Positions 35,622 to 44,967 are shown, numbered from the stretch's first letter. The stretch is 64,000 nt of DNA from JAQGMV01 sp963828715 (GCA_963828715.1 CAWHFX010000002.1:1-64000); one strand, 5' to 3'. Notes: a model not told the origin generated them from the sequence alone. Numbers and translations: made by a program.

Positions 35622-36772
35622 GCGCGGCGGAAACCGTAGCGGCCGATCGAGTCGCGTCCGCATTGTTCACACCACTGCAGATCCGCGGCATCACGCTGCC
35701 GAATCGCATCGTCGTTTCGCCAATGGCGCAGTACGCAGCGGTCGACGGCTGCGCGACCGAGTGGCATTTCGCGCATTACGCCAAGTTCGCGATGGGCGGC
35801 GCCGGTCTCGTCTTCACGGAAGCGACGAAAGTCGAGCGCCGCGGTCTCGGCACGGTGGGCGACATGGGCATCTGGAGAGACGAGCATGTCGCGCCGTTGC
35901 GGCGGATCACGCAGTTCATAAAGCAGCAGGGGGCGGTGCCCGGTATGCAGCTCAACCATGCCGGGCGCAAAGCCGGCAACGCGAGACCGTGGGAAGGCTT
36001 CGGTCCGCTCGACCGCAGCAAACCGGTTGAAGGCCAGGCGCACTGGCCTGTGATCGGGCCGAGCGCCGTGCCGTATCTCGACGGCTGGCCGACACCGCAC
36101 GCGATGACGAAAACAGAAATCGCGGAGGTGATCGAGGCCTGGGCCAAGGCCGCCGCGCGTGCGCTGGAGGCAGGTTTCGACGTACTCGAGCTGCATGGGG
36201 CGCATGGCTACCTGATCCACGAATTTCTCTCGGATGTTTCGAACCGCCGCAGCGATGACTATGGCGGGAGTCTCAGGAATCGGTTGCGTTTCGCACTGGA
36301 ACTGACCGAGGCCGTGCGCTGCGTGTGGCCCGACGAGAAGCCGCTCTTCTTCCGCGTCTCGGCGGTGGACGAAGGCGGCTGGACACTCGACGACAGCGCG
36401 GTGCTCGCACGAGAGCTCAAGGCGCGCGGCGTGGACGTGCTCGACTGCTCGTCGAGCGGTATTTCGATCCGCTCGCCGACCGCGGGCCGCACCAAGCTCA
36501 AGCTCGGTTTCCAGGTACCGTATGCGGAGCACCTGCGGCGCGAGGCGGACATCATGACCATGGCCGTCGGTCTCATCGTTCATGCCGAGCAGGCGGAGCA
36601 GATCATCGCGCAGCGACGGGCGGATCTCGTTGCTATCGGCCGCGAGATTCTCGACGACCCGTTCTGGCCGGCCCATGCCGCGCGTGCCCTCGGCGTCGAT
36701 CCCGAATACAAGGCGCTGCCGGTACAGTACGGCTGGTGGCTGGACCGCCGCGCGAAGTCCGGTTACGAATGA
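35618..36772 (+). CDS. OYE-family NADH:flavin oxidoreductase
   Basis: FMN-dependent Old Yellow Enzyme homologue of 384 aa. LFTPLQIRGITLPNRIVVSPMAQYAA is the YqjM-like N-terminus. GMQLNHAGRKAG is the FMN-binding segment, FDVLELHGAHGYLIHEFLSDVSNRRSDDYGG the central signature, and VAIGREILDDPFWPAHAARALG the C-terminal one. No 4Fe-4S or second flavin domain is present, so it is not a full dienoyl-CoA reductase. It reduces an activated C=C bond, fitting the surrounding acyl-CoA steps. It overlaps the dehydrogenase gene by 4 bp. Confidence 0.94.
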   Translation: MSAAETVAADRVASALFTPLQIRGITLPNRIVVSPMAQYAAVDGCATEWHFAHYAKFAMGGAGLVFTEATKVERRGLGTVGDMGIWRDEHVAPLRRITQFIKQQGAVPGMQLNHAGRKAGNARPWEGFGPLDRSKPVEGQAHWPVIGPSAVPYLDGWPTPHAMTKTEIAEVIEAWAKAAARALEAGFDVLELHGAHGYLIHEFLSDVSNRRSDDYGGSLRNRLRFALELTEAVRCVWPDEKPLFFRVSAVDEGGWTLDDSAVLARELKARGVDVLDCSSSGISIRSPTAGRTKLKLGFQVPYAEHLRREADIMTMAVGLIVHAEQAEQIIAQRRADLVAIGREILDDPFWPAHAARALGVDPEYKALPVQYGWWLDRRAKSGYE

Positions 36773-36788
36773 CGGAGGAGTGAAGGCA

Positions 36789-37253
36789 ATGGAAACTGTG
36801 GGCCTCGGGCTCAACTTCGAAGATCTTCCGGTCGGCCGCAAGTTCAGGACGATCGGCCGCACGGTCACGGAAGTCGATATCGTCAACTACGTGAACTGCA
36901 CCGGCATGACCGAGGTTCTTTTCACGAACCTGGAGTTTCTCGAGAAGGAATCGGCCATCAAAGGCCGGCTCGTACCCGCGATGCTGTCGCACGCGTTCGC
37001 AGAGGGACTTCTCGTTCAGGCCACGATGCAGCACACCGCGTTCGCATTCCTCGGCATGGAGCTGAACATTCACAGCCCTGTCTTCGCCGGCGACACGATT
37101 CACGTCGAGGTCGAGGTGATCGAAGCTCGACGCAGCCGCAGCCGGCCTGAGCTCGGTCTCGTGCGCACTCGCAATGAAATCGTCAAGCAGGACGGCACGA
37201 AAGTGATCACGTATACGCCGCTGCGCATGGTGAAGTGCCGGAGCGCGGCATGA
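36789..37253 (+). CDS. MaoC-like (hot-dog fold) dehydratase
   Basis: Protein of 154 aa, a hot-dog fold enoyl-CoA hydratase type. DLPVGRKFRTIGRTVTEVDIVNYVNCTGMTEVLFTN covers the start with the Asp/Asn region, VPAMLSHAFAEGLLVQ the central helix, and HSPVFAGDTIHVEVEVIEARRS the typical DTI motif. The conserved His of the R-hydratase motif (usually DxNPxH) is not clear, so thioesterase or another role remains possible. GGAGGAG precedes the start. The ATGA overlap with the CoA-transferase makes it part of the operon. Confidence 0.9.
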   Translation: METVGLGLNFEDLPVGRKFRTIGRTVTEVDIVNYVNCTGMTEVLFTNLEFLEKESAIKGRLVPAMLSHAFAEGLLVQATMQHTAFAFLGMELNIHSPVFAGDTIHVEVEVIEARRSRSRPELGLVRTRNEIVKQDGTKVITYTPLRMVKCRSAA

Positions 37254-38443
37254 CCGATCAGAAGCCGCGCGCCTCCGGGCCGCTGTCCGGCATGCGTGTG
37301 GTCGACATGACACAGTTCATACTCGGCCCGGTCGCCACGCAGATACTCGGCGACTACGGTGCCGACGTAATCAAGATCGAGTCGCCGGGCGGCGACCTGA
37401 ACCGCAAGATCGGCCCGTCGCGGTATCCGGAAATGACCGCGATGTTTCTCGGCATGAACCGCAACAAGAGGAGCGTCGTGCTGAACCTGAAGCGCCCCGA
37501 AGCGCTGCAGGCTTTGAACCGCATGATCGACGAGGCCGATGTCTTCGTACACAGCACGCGTGCGCAGTCGGCGGAACGCCTCGGCGTAGGCTACGCGGCC
37601 GTCTCGCTGCGCAACCCGCGCATCGTCTATGCGTTCGCGCCCGGCTATCGGCAGGACGGACGTTACCGCGACCGGCCCGCGTACGACGATGTGATACAGG
37701 GCGAGAGCGGTATCGCCGGAATCATGGCGCTGTCCACCGGCGAGCCGCGTTACCTGCCGATCGTGATCGCCGACAAGTTCTGTGGACACATACTCGCGTC
37801 TTCGATCGGCATGGCGCTCGTGCATCGCGAGCGCACCGGCGAAGGCCAGGAAGTGCAGGTGCCGATGCTCGAGACGATGATGTCGTTCAACCTGATCGAG
37901 CATCTCTGGGGCGGCGTCTTCGATGAGCCGATGGGCGAGCTCGGCTACGACCGCGCGCTGATGTCCTATCGCCGGCCCTATGCGACGAAGGACGGACACA
38001 TCTGTCTCATGGCGACCAGCGATGCACAGTGGCGGGGATTCTTCGCCGCATGCGATCGTCCCGAGCTTGCAGACGATCCGCGCTACTCGACGCTCAACGA
38101 GCGCTCGAAGCGATTCGCGGAGCTTTATCAGTTGATTGCGTCGGAAATGGCGAAACGCACCACCGCCGAGTGGCGGGAACGGCTCGATGCCGCCGATGTG
38201 CCGAACGGCGTCGCGAAGAAACTGGCAGACCTGCCCCGCGATCCGTACCTCGTCGAGACCGGCTTTTTCCACCGGTATCGCCATCCGCAGGCCGGGCCCA
38301 TGGTCACGACCTCGATCCCGGTTCACTTCTCGAAGACACCCGGCGAGATCCGGTCGCCACCGCCGACGCTCGGCGAGCACACGCATGCAGTGCTGTCCGA
38401 AATGGGTTACAGCGATGCCGAGATCGAAAGGATGAGCCGGTGA
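37250..38443 (+). CDS. CaiB/BaiF (family III) CoA-transferase
   Basis: Enzyme of 397 aa: LSGMRVVDMTQFILGPVATQILGDYGADVIKIESPGGD at the N-terminus, AMFLGMNRNKRSVVLNLKRPEA, VFVHSTRAQSAERLGVGYAAVS and DRPAYDDVIQGESGIAGI. The region holding the catalytic Asp (QGESG side) is conserved. It starts inside the MaoC stop codon (ATGA) and ends over the start of the next CoA-transferase. Two adjoining CoA-transferases suggest either a heteromeric enzyme or two activation steps. Confidence 0.94.
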   Translation: MTDQKPRASGPLSGMRVVDMTQFILGPVATQILGDYGADVIKIESPGGDLNRKIGPSRYPEMTAMFLGMNRNKRSVVLNLKRPEALQALNRMIDEADVFVHSTRAQSAERLGVGYAAVSLRNPRIVYAFAPGYRQDGRYRDRPAYDDVIQGESGIAGIMALSTGEPRYLPIVIADKFCGHILASSIGMALVHRERTGEGQEVQVPMLETMMSFNLIEHLWGGVFDEPMGELGYDRALMSYRRPYATKDGHICLMATSDAQWRGFFAACDRPELADDPRYSTLNERSKRFAELYQLIASEMAKRTTAEWRERLDAADVPNGVAKKLADLPRDPYLVETGFFHRYRHPQAGPMVTTSIPVHFSKTPGEIRSPPPTLGEHTHAVLSEMGYSDAEIERMSR

Positions 38444-39588
38444 CGCGAAAAGGCCCGCTCGCCGGCATGAAAGTCGTCGAAATTGCCGGGCTCGGTCCGG
38501 CGCCGATGTGCGCCATGCTCTTCGCCGATCTTGGCGCAACCGTGATCCGGATCGAGCGCAAGGAAGCGGTGGATCTCGGGTTGAAGCGCCCGCGCAAGTA
38601 CGATCTCCTGCTGCGCAGCCGTCCAGCCATCGCGGTCGATCTCAAGACGCGTGCCGGCGTCGATCTCGCGCTGAAGCTGATCGACAAGGCGGACGCGCTC
38701 ATCGAAGGGTTTCGCCCCGGTGTGATGGAGCGGCTCGGGCTGTCGCCCGATGTGTGTTTCGAACGCAACCCGCGTCTCGTCTATGGACGCGTGACCGGCT
38801 GGGGCCAGAGCGGACCGCTCGCGCAAGCCGCCGGGCACGACCTGAATTACGTGGCTCTCACCGGCGCCATCAACGCGATGGGCCGCAAAGGCGAGCCGCC
38901 CGTGATACCGCTCAGCATGATCGGCGATTTCGGCGGCGGCGCGCTGTATCTCGCCTTTGGCGTGCTTGCCGCCATCGTCGAAGCGCGTCAGTCAGGCAAA
39001 GGCCAGGTCGTCGATGCCGCGATGATCGACGGTGTCACGTCGCTGCAGACGACGTTCATCGGCATGCATGCGGCCGGTATGTGGCGCGACGAGCGCGGCA
39101 CCAACGCGACCGATTCGGGCTCCCACTTCTATCAGGTCTACGAATGTGCGGACGGGCTGTGGATCAGTGTCGCGGCGCTCGAAGGCCGCTTCCACGCCGA
39201 GTTGCTGCGACGCGTCGGCGTTGATCCGAAAGAGATCGGCGAGCAGATGGATCCCGCAACCTGGCCGCGTGCCAAAGAGATTCTGGCGGCGCGGTTCAGA
39301 ACGAAGACCCGCGCCGAATGGTGCGCGCTCCTGGAAGGCACCGATGCCTGCTTCGCGCCCGTCATGTCGTGGCGGGATGCACCACTCCATCCGCATCTGC
39401 GCGAGCGCAAGACCTTCTGCGATGTCGAAGGCGTCGTGCAACCGGCGCCGGCGCCGCGGTTCAGCCGGAGCGGCGAACCGCGACCCACTCTGCCGCACGA
39501 CGTGACGCCTGAAGGAACGCGAGCAGCGCTGTCGGAATGGCTCGCGACGGATGAAATCGAGGCGCTCTGCGCTGCCGGGACGGTGTGA
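38440..39588 (+). CDS. Family III CoA-transferase, alpha-methylacyl-CoA racemase-like
   Basis: Protein of 382 aa from GTG 38440, which overlaps the previous stop (GTGA). GPLAGMKVVEIAGLGPAPMCAMLFADLGATVIRIER and YGRVTGWGQSGPLAQAAGHDLNYVALTGAI are the pattern of alpha-methylacyl-CoA racemases. These include GHD (His/Asp) and the downstream GDFGGGALYLAFGVL with Asp. It would epimerise a 2-methyl branched acyl-CoA, which fits with the acyl-CoA dehydrogenase, hydratase and MmgE/PrpD genes around it. Confidence 0.92.
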   Translation: MTRKGPLAGMKVVEIAGLGPAPMCAMLFADLGATVIRIERKEAVDLGLKRPRKYDLLLRSRPAIAVDLKTRAGVDLALKLIDKADALIEGFRPGVMERLGLSPDVCFERNPRLVYGRVTGWGQSGPLAQAAGHDLNYVALTGAINAMGRKGEPPVIPLSMIGDFGGGALYLAFGVLAAIVEARQSGKGQVVDAAMIDGVTSLQTTFIGMHAAGMWRDERGTNATDSGSHFYQVYECADGLWISVAALEGRFHAELLRRVGVDPKEIGEQMDPATWPRAKEILAARFRTKTRAEWCALLEGTDACFAPVMSWRDAPLHPHLRERKTFCDVEGVVQPAPAPRFSRSGEPRPTLPHDVTPEGTRAALSEWLATDEIEALCAAGTV

Positions 39589-39594
39589 CCGGCC

Positions 39595-40152
39595 TCACTT
39601 CCAGCGTACCGCGCCGAGATCCCACGACGGCTCGAGATCGATCCTGAGCGCGCGACAGAAGCGGCTGTGCATGTTGTAAGCGCCGATCAGCACCGTCAGC
39701 TCGACCGTGCGTGCCTCGTCGAAGTGCTTCCTGACCGCATCGAAAACGTCATCGGACACTTCGATGTCTCGCGTCATCGCATCGACATAGGCGAGAACGG
39801 CGCGATCGCGCTCGCTGAATCCCGAATACGAGCGCCAGTCGAACACGCGGTCGAGCTCGTCCTCGGTAATGCCCGCCTCCTTCGTATAACCGGGCGCGTG
39901 GGCCCTGAAGATGTATTCCGTGCGGTTGAGCATCGCGACGCGGACGATGGCGAGCTCGCGCGTGCGTGCATCGAGCGTGCTGGCGAGACGAACCGCGTTG
40001 TTGAAATCGACCCACGCCGTGGCGAGCGAAGGGCTGTTCAACAACAGTCGATAGACGTTGATCAGTCGTCCTCGCCGGGCTCCCGCTACGTGCGCGATCT
40101 CATCCGCAAGCTGAGGATGCGTTTTGGCGTCTACGAGCGTTACGCGTGCCAT
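39595..40152 (-). CDS. Carboxymuconolactone decarboxylase-like protein
   Basis: Protein of 185 aa with one CMD/AhpD-like domain: VDFNNAVRLASTLDARTRELAIVRVAMLNRTEYIFRAHAPGYTKEAGITEDELDRV. The CxxC of peroxidatic AhpD is absent; YIFRAHAPG takes its place, as in many unassigned members. GGGAGGA precedes the start. It is divergent from the TetR gene with a palindromic site between, so it may be under its control. A role in ring-lactone or acyl metabolism is only inferred. Confidence 0.88.
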   Translation of the reverse strand: MARVTLVDAKTHPQLADEIAHVAGARRGRLINVYRLLLNSPSLATAWVDFNNAVRLASTLDARTRELAIVRVAMLNRTEYIFRAHAPGYTKEAGITEDELDRVFDWRSYSGFSERDRAVLAYVDAMTRDIEVSDDVFDAVRKHFDEARTVELTVLIGAYNMHSRFCRALRIDLEPSWDLGAVRWK

Positions 40153-40216
40153 GAAGAGTCCTCCCTGGGCATGTGCAGCCGGCGTGGTTTGACATCGCTT
40201 CGGCCGCAGTAGTGTA

Positions 40217-40234
40217 ATTTAATGGCGCTTAAAT
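40217..40234. promoter_or_regulatory. Putative TetR operator, copy 3 (next to the TetR gene)
   Basis: ATTTAATGGCGCTTAAAT is the most symmetric copy, with ATTTAA facing TTAAAT. It lies 19 bp before ATG 40254 of the TetR gene and 64 bp before the divergent CMD-like start, as expected for an autoregulated repressor. Confidence 0.65.
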
Positions 40235-40253
40235 GCGGAGAAACGCGATAAGA

Positions 40254-40977
40254 ATGCGCCTACGGAAAGAGCCCACGGTCGCGGGTGCAACGACAAGGCA
40301 AACCGCGAAACGGCCCAAGTCGAGGAAGCAACCCGCGGCAGAGCGCGATCGTACGACCGACCGCGACGAGGCGGTCCGGCGGCGCATCGTGCGCGCCGCA
40401 GCGGAGATCTATCGCGAGCGCGGCTACGAACGAGCCGGCATGAACGACATTGCCCGGCGCCTCGGCATGACCGCACCTGCGCTGTACCTGGTACTTTCGA
40501 TCGAAGGAAGAGATCCTCGTCGCATTCCTCGAGCACACGATCGCGGACCTGATCGAGTTCGTGCGGCGCTTCTTGCATTCGACGCAGCCACGCCAACGGC
40601 TGTGGGAATTCATGTACGCATACGTGCTGTGGCAGCTTCAACAGCAGGCGCTTTCGGCGGCATACGAGCGCATCTATGCGTTGGGGCACCTGCGCAACAG
40701 CCTGCCCGCGCGCCAGCGGCAGAAGATCAAGACGCTGGAGCGCGAGTTCTACTGCATGTGCCGGGACCTCGTTGCTGAGGTGCAGGGCAAGGCAAACCGG
40801 GCTGGCGCCCCGGCGGGTGCGTTCGCACTGATCGGCATGGTGGAGCACCTCATTGCCTGGTTCCGCCCGGATGGGACGATGTCGGTCAAAGACATCGCTT
40901 CGCGCTATGCCGACTACGCCGTCTCCATCGCGACCACGTCGCACGAAAGCGCAAAGACGAGCCGCAGAGCGGCCTGA
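40254..40977 (+). CDS. TetR-family transcriptional regulator (frame broken by one base)
   Basis: DNA-binding repressor of about 240 aa after correction. A basic, Arg/Lys-rich leader is followed by the TetR helix-turn-helix: RRRIVRAAAEIYRERGYERAGMNDIARRLGMTAPALY. The frame then fails. In the next frame WYFRSKEEILVAFLEHTIADLIEFVRRF continues perfectly, so deleting one C at 40487/40488 restores ALYWYFRSKEE. The ligand domain is FadR/AcrR-like in style. ATG 40254 is preferred to 40233 because the latter sits inside the palindrome. It probably governs the acyl-CoA genes sharing the operator. Confidence 0.86.
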
Positions 40978-40985
40978 AGCCGCGA

Positions 40986-42155
40986 CTAACGCTTCTCCAG
41001 CAACTGCCTCGCGATGATGATCTTCTGAATCTCGCTCGTCCCTTCGTAGATCCGCAGGGGGCGTATCTCGCGATAGAGACGCTCCACCGTACTTCCGACG
41101 GTCACACCGATCCCACCGAAGAGCTGCACGGCACTGTCGATCACACGCTGCGCTGCCTCCGTCGCATGAAGCTTCGCAATCGCGCTTTCCAGAGTCACGC
41201 GCCGATCCTGCGTGTCTTTCGCCCACGCGGCGCGATACACGAGCAGCGCGGCAGCATCGATGTCGACCGCCATGTCGGCGAGACGCATCTGCGTCGCCTG
41301 AAACTCGGCGAGCGTGCGCCCGAAGACTTCGCGCTGAGCAACGCGGTCGAGCGTTTCGCTCAATGCTCTGCGCGCAAGCCCGAGGGCGGCCGCACCGACG
41401 CTCGGCCGGAATATGTCGAGCGTGGACATCGCGATGCGGAAGCCGTCGCCCGGCTGTCCGAGAAGCGAGGACGCGGGCACCCGGCAATTGTCGAAGACGA
41501 GCGTGCCGATCGCATGCGGCGCGATGATCTTCGGCTTCTCGGTGATGGCAAACCCCGGCGTCCCAGCATCGACCACCAAAGCAGCCAGCCCTTTCGCATC
41601 GCCGGGTTGTCGGGTTTGCGCGAACACGACGTAATGATCGGCGATCCCGGCGTTCGAAATCCACGCCTTCGCTCCACGCAGCACGAAGACATCGCCTTCG
41701 GCGCGGGCGCTCGTGTGCATCGCCGCGACGTCCGAGCCGCTGTCGGGTTCCGACAATGCGAACGCGCCCAAACGTGCGCCGCTCAGAATACCCGGCAGAT
41801 AACGCTGTCTGAGCACGTCCGTGCCGAACAGTGCGATCGGCACGCTGCCGAGGCCCTGAATGGCCATGGCGCAGTCCGCGATGCCCGAATACGTCGCGAG
41901 CGTTTCCCGGATGAGACAGAGACTCCGCACGTCGAGTGCAGGTCTCGCACCGCCCCATTTCTCCGGGAGCAGATACTGCAGCCAGCCTGCTTCCCCCAGC
42001 GCCGACGTGATGCGGCGCGTGGCGTTTTCGACATCGTGCTCGTCCGCCTCGAGCAAGTGCCGGTTGCGCTCCGTCCACGTGAGTAAACGGGACGCAAGAT
42101 CGCGATGAGGGGACTCGAAAAACGGGAGTTCGAGATGCGCAGGAGCGTTCATCAT
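40986..42155 (-). CDS. Acyl-CoA dehydrogenase
   Basis: Flavoprotein of 389 aa. Motifs: LGAFALSEPDSGSDVAAMHTSA and GDVFVLRGAKAWISNAGIADHYVVFA in the beta domain, then FGRTLAEFQATQMRLADMAVDIDAAALLVYRAAW and QLFGGIGVTVGSTVERLYREIRPLRIYEGTSEIQKIII. The Glu of YEGTSEIQ is the usual catalytic base of short/medium-chain types. It is distinct from the enzyme at 34464. Its ATG overlaps the stop of a small membrane protein, which follows a Bug gene: receptor, membrane peptide and dehydrogenase form one minus-strand unit. Confidence 0.94.
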   Translation of the reverse strand: MMNAPAHLELPFFESPHRDLASRLLTWTERNRHLLEADEHDVENATRRITSALGEAGWLQYLLPEKWGGARPALDVRSLCLIRETLATYSGIADCAMAIQGLGSVPIALFGTDVLRQRYLPGILSGARLGAFALSEPDSGSDVAAMHTSARAEGDVFVLRGAKAWISNAGIADHYVVFAQTRQPGDAKGLAALVVDAGTPGFAITEKPKIIAPHAIGTLVFDNCRVPASSLLGQPGDGFRIAMSTLDIFRPSVGAAALGLARRALSETLDRVAQREVFGRTLAEFQATQMRLADMAVDIDAAALLVYRAAWAKDTQDRRVTLESAIAKLHATEAAQRVIDSAVQLFGGIGVTVGSTVERLYREIRPLRIYEGTSEIQKIIIARQLLEKR

Positions 42156-42376
42156 TTCGGGAGCAGCATGTCGGCGATGATCGTCACCATTTCGACATAG
42201 CTGCGGGCAATGAGGTAAGTAAGCGGCAGCAGCGCGAACGCCAGTGCCGACCACCCCCAGTGAAAGCCCGCCGCGTGCAGCAGCAGTGCGACGCCGATCG
42301 GCGGGACCAGCGAAATCACGACCGCGAGCACCTTCGCGTGCCTGACGATAAACGCAACGGCCGGATATTGATCCAT
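42152..42376 (-). CDS. Small two-helix membrane protein
   Basis: Protein of 74 aa from MDQYPAVAFIVRHAKVLA. Two hydrophobic segments, about residues 17-38 and 43-62, suggest an inner-membrane hairpin; the end ADMLLPK is short. No family is recognised. It lies 25 bp after the Bug gene and overlaps the acyl-CoA dehydrogenase start by 4 bp (ATGA), so it is co-transcribed and translationally coupled. It is much smaller than TctB proteins (about 150 aa, four helices). It may stabilise a transporter or dehydrogenase, which is speculative. Confidence 0.75.
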   Translation of the reverse strand: MDQYPAVAFIVRHAKVLAVVISLVPPIGVALLLHAAGFHWGWSALAFALLPLTYLIARSYVEMVTIIADMLLPK

Positions 42377-42401
42377 GAGATTCGCTTCTGCTCGGGCTCC
42401 G

Positions 42402-43373
42402 TCAGCCCGCGCTTGCAGCAGGCAGGCTGTGCATCAGCTTGCCCCATTTTTCCATGTCGCGCCGAATGACCTCCGCGAACTCCTCGGGCTTGTTACCGAT
42501 GGTCTCGAAACCCTGTTCCATGCCATAAGCTCTCACGTCCGGCAGATGCAGCACGCCTGCGATCTCGGTATTGAGCTTTGCAATGATCGGCGGCGGCGTG
42601 CCGGCGGGCGCGAGCACGCCGTACCACGTTGCCGCTTCGAAGCCGGGCACACCCGATTCGGACACCGTCGGAAGATCGGGTACCGATGGCCACCGCTTCG
42701 GGCTGCTGACGGCGATCGCGCGGAGCTTGCCTGATTTCACGTGCGGCAGCGTCGTCGCGACCGCGCCGAACATGAGCTGTATGTGCCCGCCGATGAGATC
42801 GATCGAGGCCGGACCGCTGCCTTTATACGGCACGTGCACGATGTTCGTCCCGGTCATCGATTTGAAGAGCTCCATCGCAAGAAACGGTGACGTGCCTCCG
42901 CCACTCGAGCCGTACGCAAGCTGACCGGGGTGCGCCTTCGCGAGCGCGACGAGCTCCTTCACGTTGCGCACTGGCAGCGATGGATGAACGAGCAGCAGGT
43001 TCGGATTGGCTGCAACGAGGGTGACTGGCGCGAAGTCTTTCACCGGATCGTAGCCGAGCTTGCGCTGAAACGGTGTGATCGTGTGGGCGTTCGAAACCAT
43101 CACGAGCGTGTATCCGTCGGGCGTCGATTTCGCGACCAGCTCGGTCGCGATCGCTCCATCAGCTCCGGGCCGGTTGTCCACGATGAGCGCATGCGGCCAC
43201 GTATCCACGAGTTTCCTGGCGATCACGCGCGAGAGGATGTCGGTGCCGCCACCGGCCGGAAAGCCGACGATCATTCGCACCGGCTTCGCAGGATAAACCT
43301 GAGCGAACGCCTGCACGGTCGCGAGTGCAACGGTGCAGGCGATCACCGATGCACCGAGGCAAAGCACGCGCAT
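42402..43373 (-). CDS. Bug/TctC-family periplasmic receptor
   Basis: Receptor of 323 aa. ATG 43373 has AGGAGGACT before it and gives the signal MRVLCLGASVIACTVALATVQAFAQ. Core: LIVDNRPGADGAIATELVAKSTPDGYTLVMVSNAH, VHPSLPVRNVKELVALAKAHPGQLAYGSSGGG, IVHVPYKGSGPASIDLIGGHIQLMF and PTVSESGVPGFEAATWYG. It is the first gene of the unit with the small membrane protein and acyl-CoA dehydrogenase, and divergent from MmgE/PrpD with operator-like palindromes between them. Confidence 0.94.
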   Translation of the reverse strand: MRVLCLGASVIACTVALATVQAFAQVYPAKPVRMIVGFPAGGGTDILSRVIARKLVDTWPHALIVDNRPGADGAIATELVAKSTPDGYTLVMVSNAHTITPFQRKLGYDPVKDFAPVTLVAANPNLLLVHPSLPVRNVKELVALAKAHPGQLAYGSSGGGTSPFLAMELFKSMTGTNIVHVPYKGSGPASIDLIGGHIQLMFGAVATTLPHVKSGKLRAIAVSSPKRWPSVPDLPTVSESGVPGFEAATWYGVLAPAGTPPPIIAKLNTEIAGVLHLPDVRAYGMEQGFETIGNKPEEFAEVIRRDMEKWGKLMHSLPAASAG

Positions 43374-43413
43374 CAGTCCTCCTCGTTGTTGTGAAGTACG
43401 TGGGTGTGACACA

Positions 43414-43431
43414 ATTTAACTGCGATTCAAT
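43414..43431. promoter_or_regulatory. Putative TetR operator, copy 4, with inverted half copy
   Basis: ATTTAACTGCGATTCAAT fits the shared pattern. The 12 bases AATTTAACTGCG at 43413-43424 recur inverted at 43495-43506. Both lie in the divergent promoter region of the Bug gene (40 bp away) and the MmgE/PrpD gene (the half copy is 89 bp away). Confidence 0.6.
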
Positions 43432-43595
43432 TGAGGCCGCAACAGCCGGAAGCCATGCTGTGACCGGCGTTCGCACCGCCATCGCCGCACTCGACGCAGT
43501 TAAATTCGAACGACACGGCGCGCGTGCAGACCTCGTCGGGCAACCCGCCATGTTTCGCGTGCTCTACACGCTTCATGCATAGAAAGGAAAGCTCA

Positions 43596-44964
43596 ATGAG
43601 CTCGCCGTCGCTACGCCTCATCGATTTCCTGCTCGGATTGGATGAACGCGAGCTTGCGCCGGTGCTCATGGAGCACGCGATGCTCGCGCTGCTCGACAAC
43701 GTCGCGTGCGGCCTCTACGGCGCGATCCAGGAGTGGGGACGCATCGTGAACGATTTCGTGCTCGCGGAAGGCGGAGAGGGGCGCGCGACGTTGTACGGCT
43801 CCTCGCGCGCGGTGGCGTCCGGCCGCGCGGCGTTGGCGAACGGGACTTCGACGCACGGGTTCGAGCTCGACGACATCGTGCAGGGTGCGTTGACCCACGC
43901 CGGCGCCGTCGTGGTCCCAGCAGCGCTCGCCACCGCGGAAGCGCATCAGGCGTCTGGCCCACGGTTGCTCCTCGGGATCATTGCGGGCTACGAAATGGCT
44001 GCGCGCCTCGGGCTCGCGCTCGGCGCCGGGCACAACAACAAGGGCTTTCACACGACGGGCGTGGCAGGGCCGGTCGCGTCGGCGATCGCTACCGGCATCG
44101 TGATGAAACTGCCGAAAACGCAGGTCATCTCTGCCATCGGCATCGCATGCTCGGCCGCCTCCGGCATCAAAGCGTTCACGCAGGGCACCGGCGGTATGGT
44201 GAAGCGCATGCACGCAGGACATGCCGCGGAAGCAGGCGTCGTCGCCTGCGAGCTCGCGAAGCGGGGCTTTACCGGTCCCGCACAAGCGATCGACGGCCGC
44301 TTCGGGCTGCTCGAAGTGATCGGCGGCAATGACACGCGGCCGGACGCACTCGACGCGAAGCTCGGTGAATCGTTCGCAATCACGCAGCTCTGGGTCAAAG
44401 CCTATCCCTGCTGCGGGCTCATTCATTCCACCTCGAATGCGCTCGAGCTGCTCAAACGCGAGCACGGCCTGACGACAGGGAATGTGCGGGAGATTCGTAT
44501 TCTGACGGGCCGACGCGCGGTCACGCAGAACGGCGACCCCGACCCGCGGGAATCGATGGCCGCGCAGTACAGCTTGCGGTACCTCCGCCGGCGTAGCCAT
44601 CGCCAAAGAGGCGCGCGATCCCGTCGCCTACGCACAGGAAAATCTCTTCGATCACGACGTGCGCACCGTCGCGGGACGCACGCGCCTCGAAGTCGACGAC
44701 GAGATGGACCGGCTTTACCCTGCGCATTTCGCCGCACGCGCGCTCGTGACGACCACCGATGGCCGCGCGCTCGAGCGCACCGTCATCGACCCGCACGGCA
44801 CGCCGGCCGATCCGTGCACGGCCGAGGAGATCGAAGCCAAGTTCACTCGTCTCGCGAGCCAGGTGAAGAAGCCCGACACGGTGGAGCGCATCAGAAGCGC
44901 GGCGCGCGAGCTCGTCGCCGCAACGGGGCTCGACGTGTTTTCGCAGGCGTTGCGCGCACCATGA
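43596..44964 (+). CDS. MmgE/PrpD-family protein (frame broken by one base)
   Basis: 2-methylcitrate dehydratase-like or isomerase-like protein, about 455 aa after correction. The first frame carries NVACGLYGAIQEWGRIVNDF, NGTSTHGFELDDIVQGALTHAGAVVVPAALATAEA, HTTGVAGPVASAIATG and FTQGTGGMVKRMHAGHAAEAGV, all typical. After MAAQYSLRY the next frame resumes SAGVAIAKEARDPVAYAQENLFDHDVRTVAG and ends ALRAP at 44964. Removing one C at 44582/44583 restores it. AAAGGAAA precedes ATG 43596. The substrate is a hydroxy- or branched dicarboxylate by family. Confidence 0.87.
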
Positions 44965-44967
44965 GGC

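Noticed and set aside
40219..42078. Minus-strand frame of 619 codons.
   Set aside because: It is a frame-shifted shadow of the acyl-CoA dehydrogenase and of the antisense TetR gene; no motif fits.
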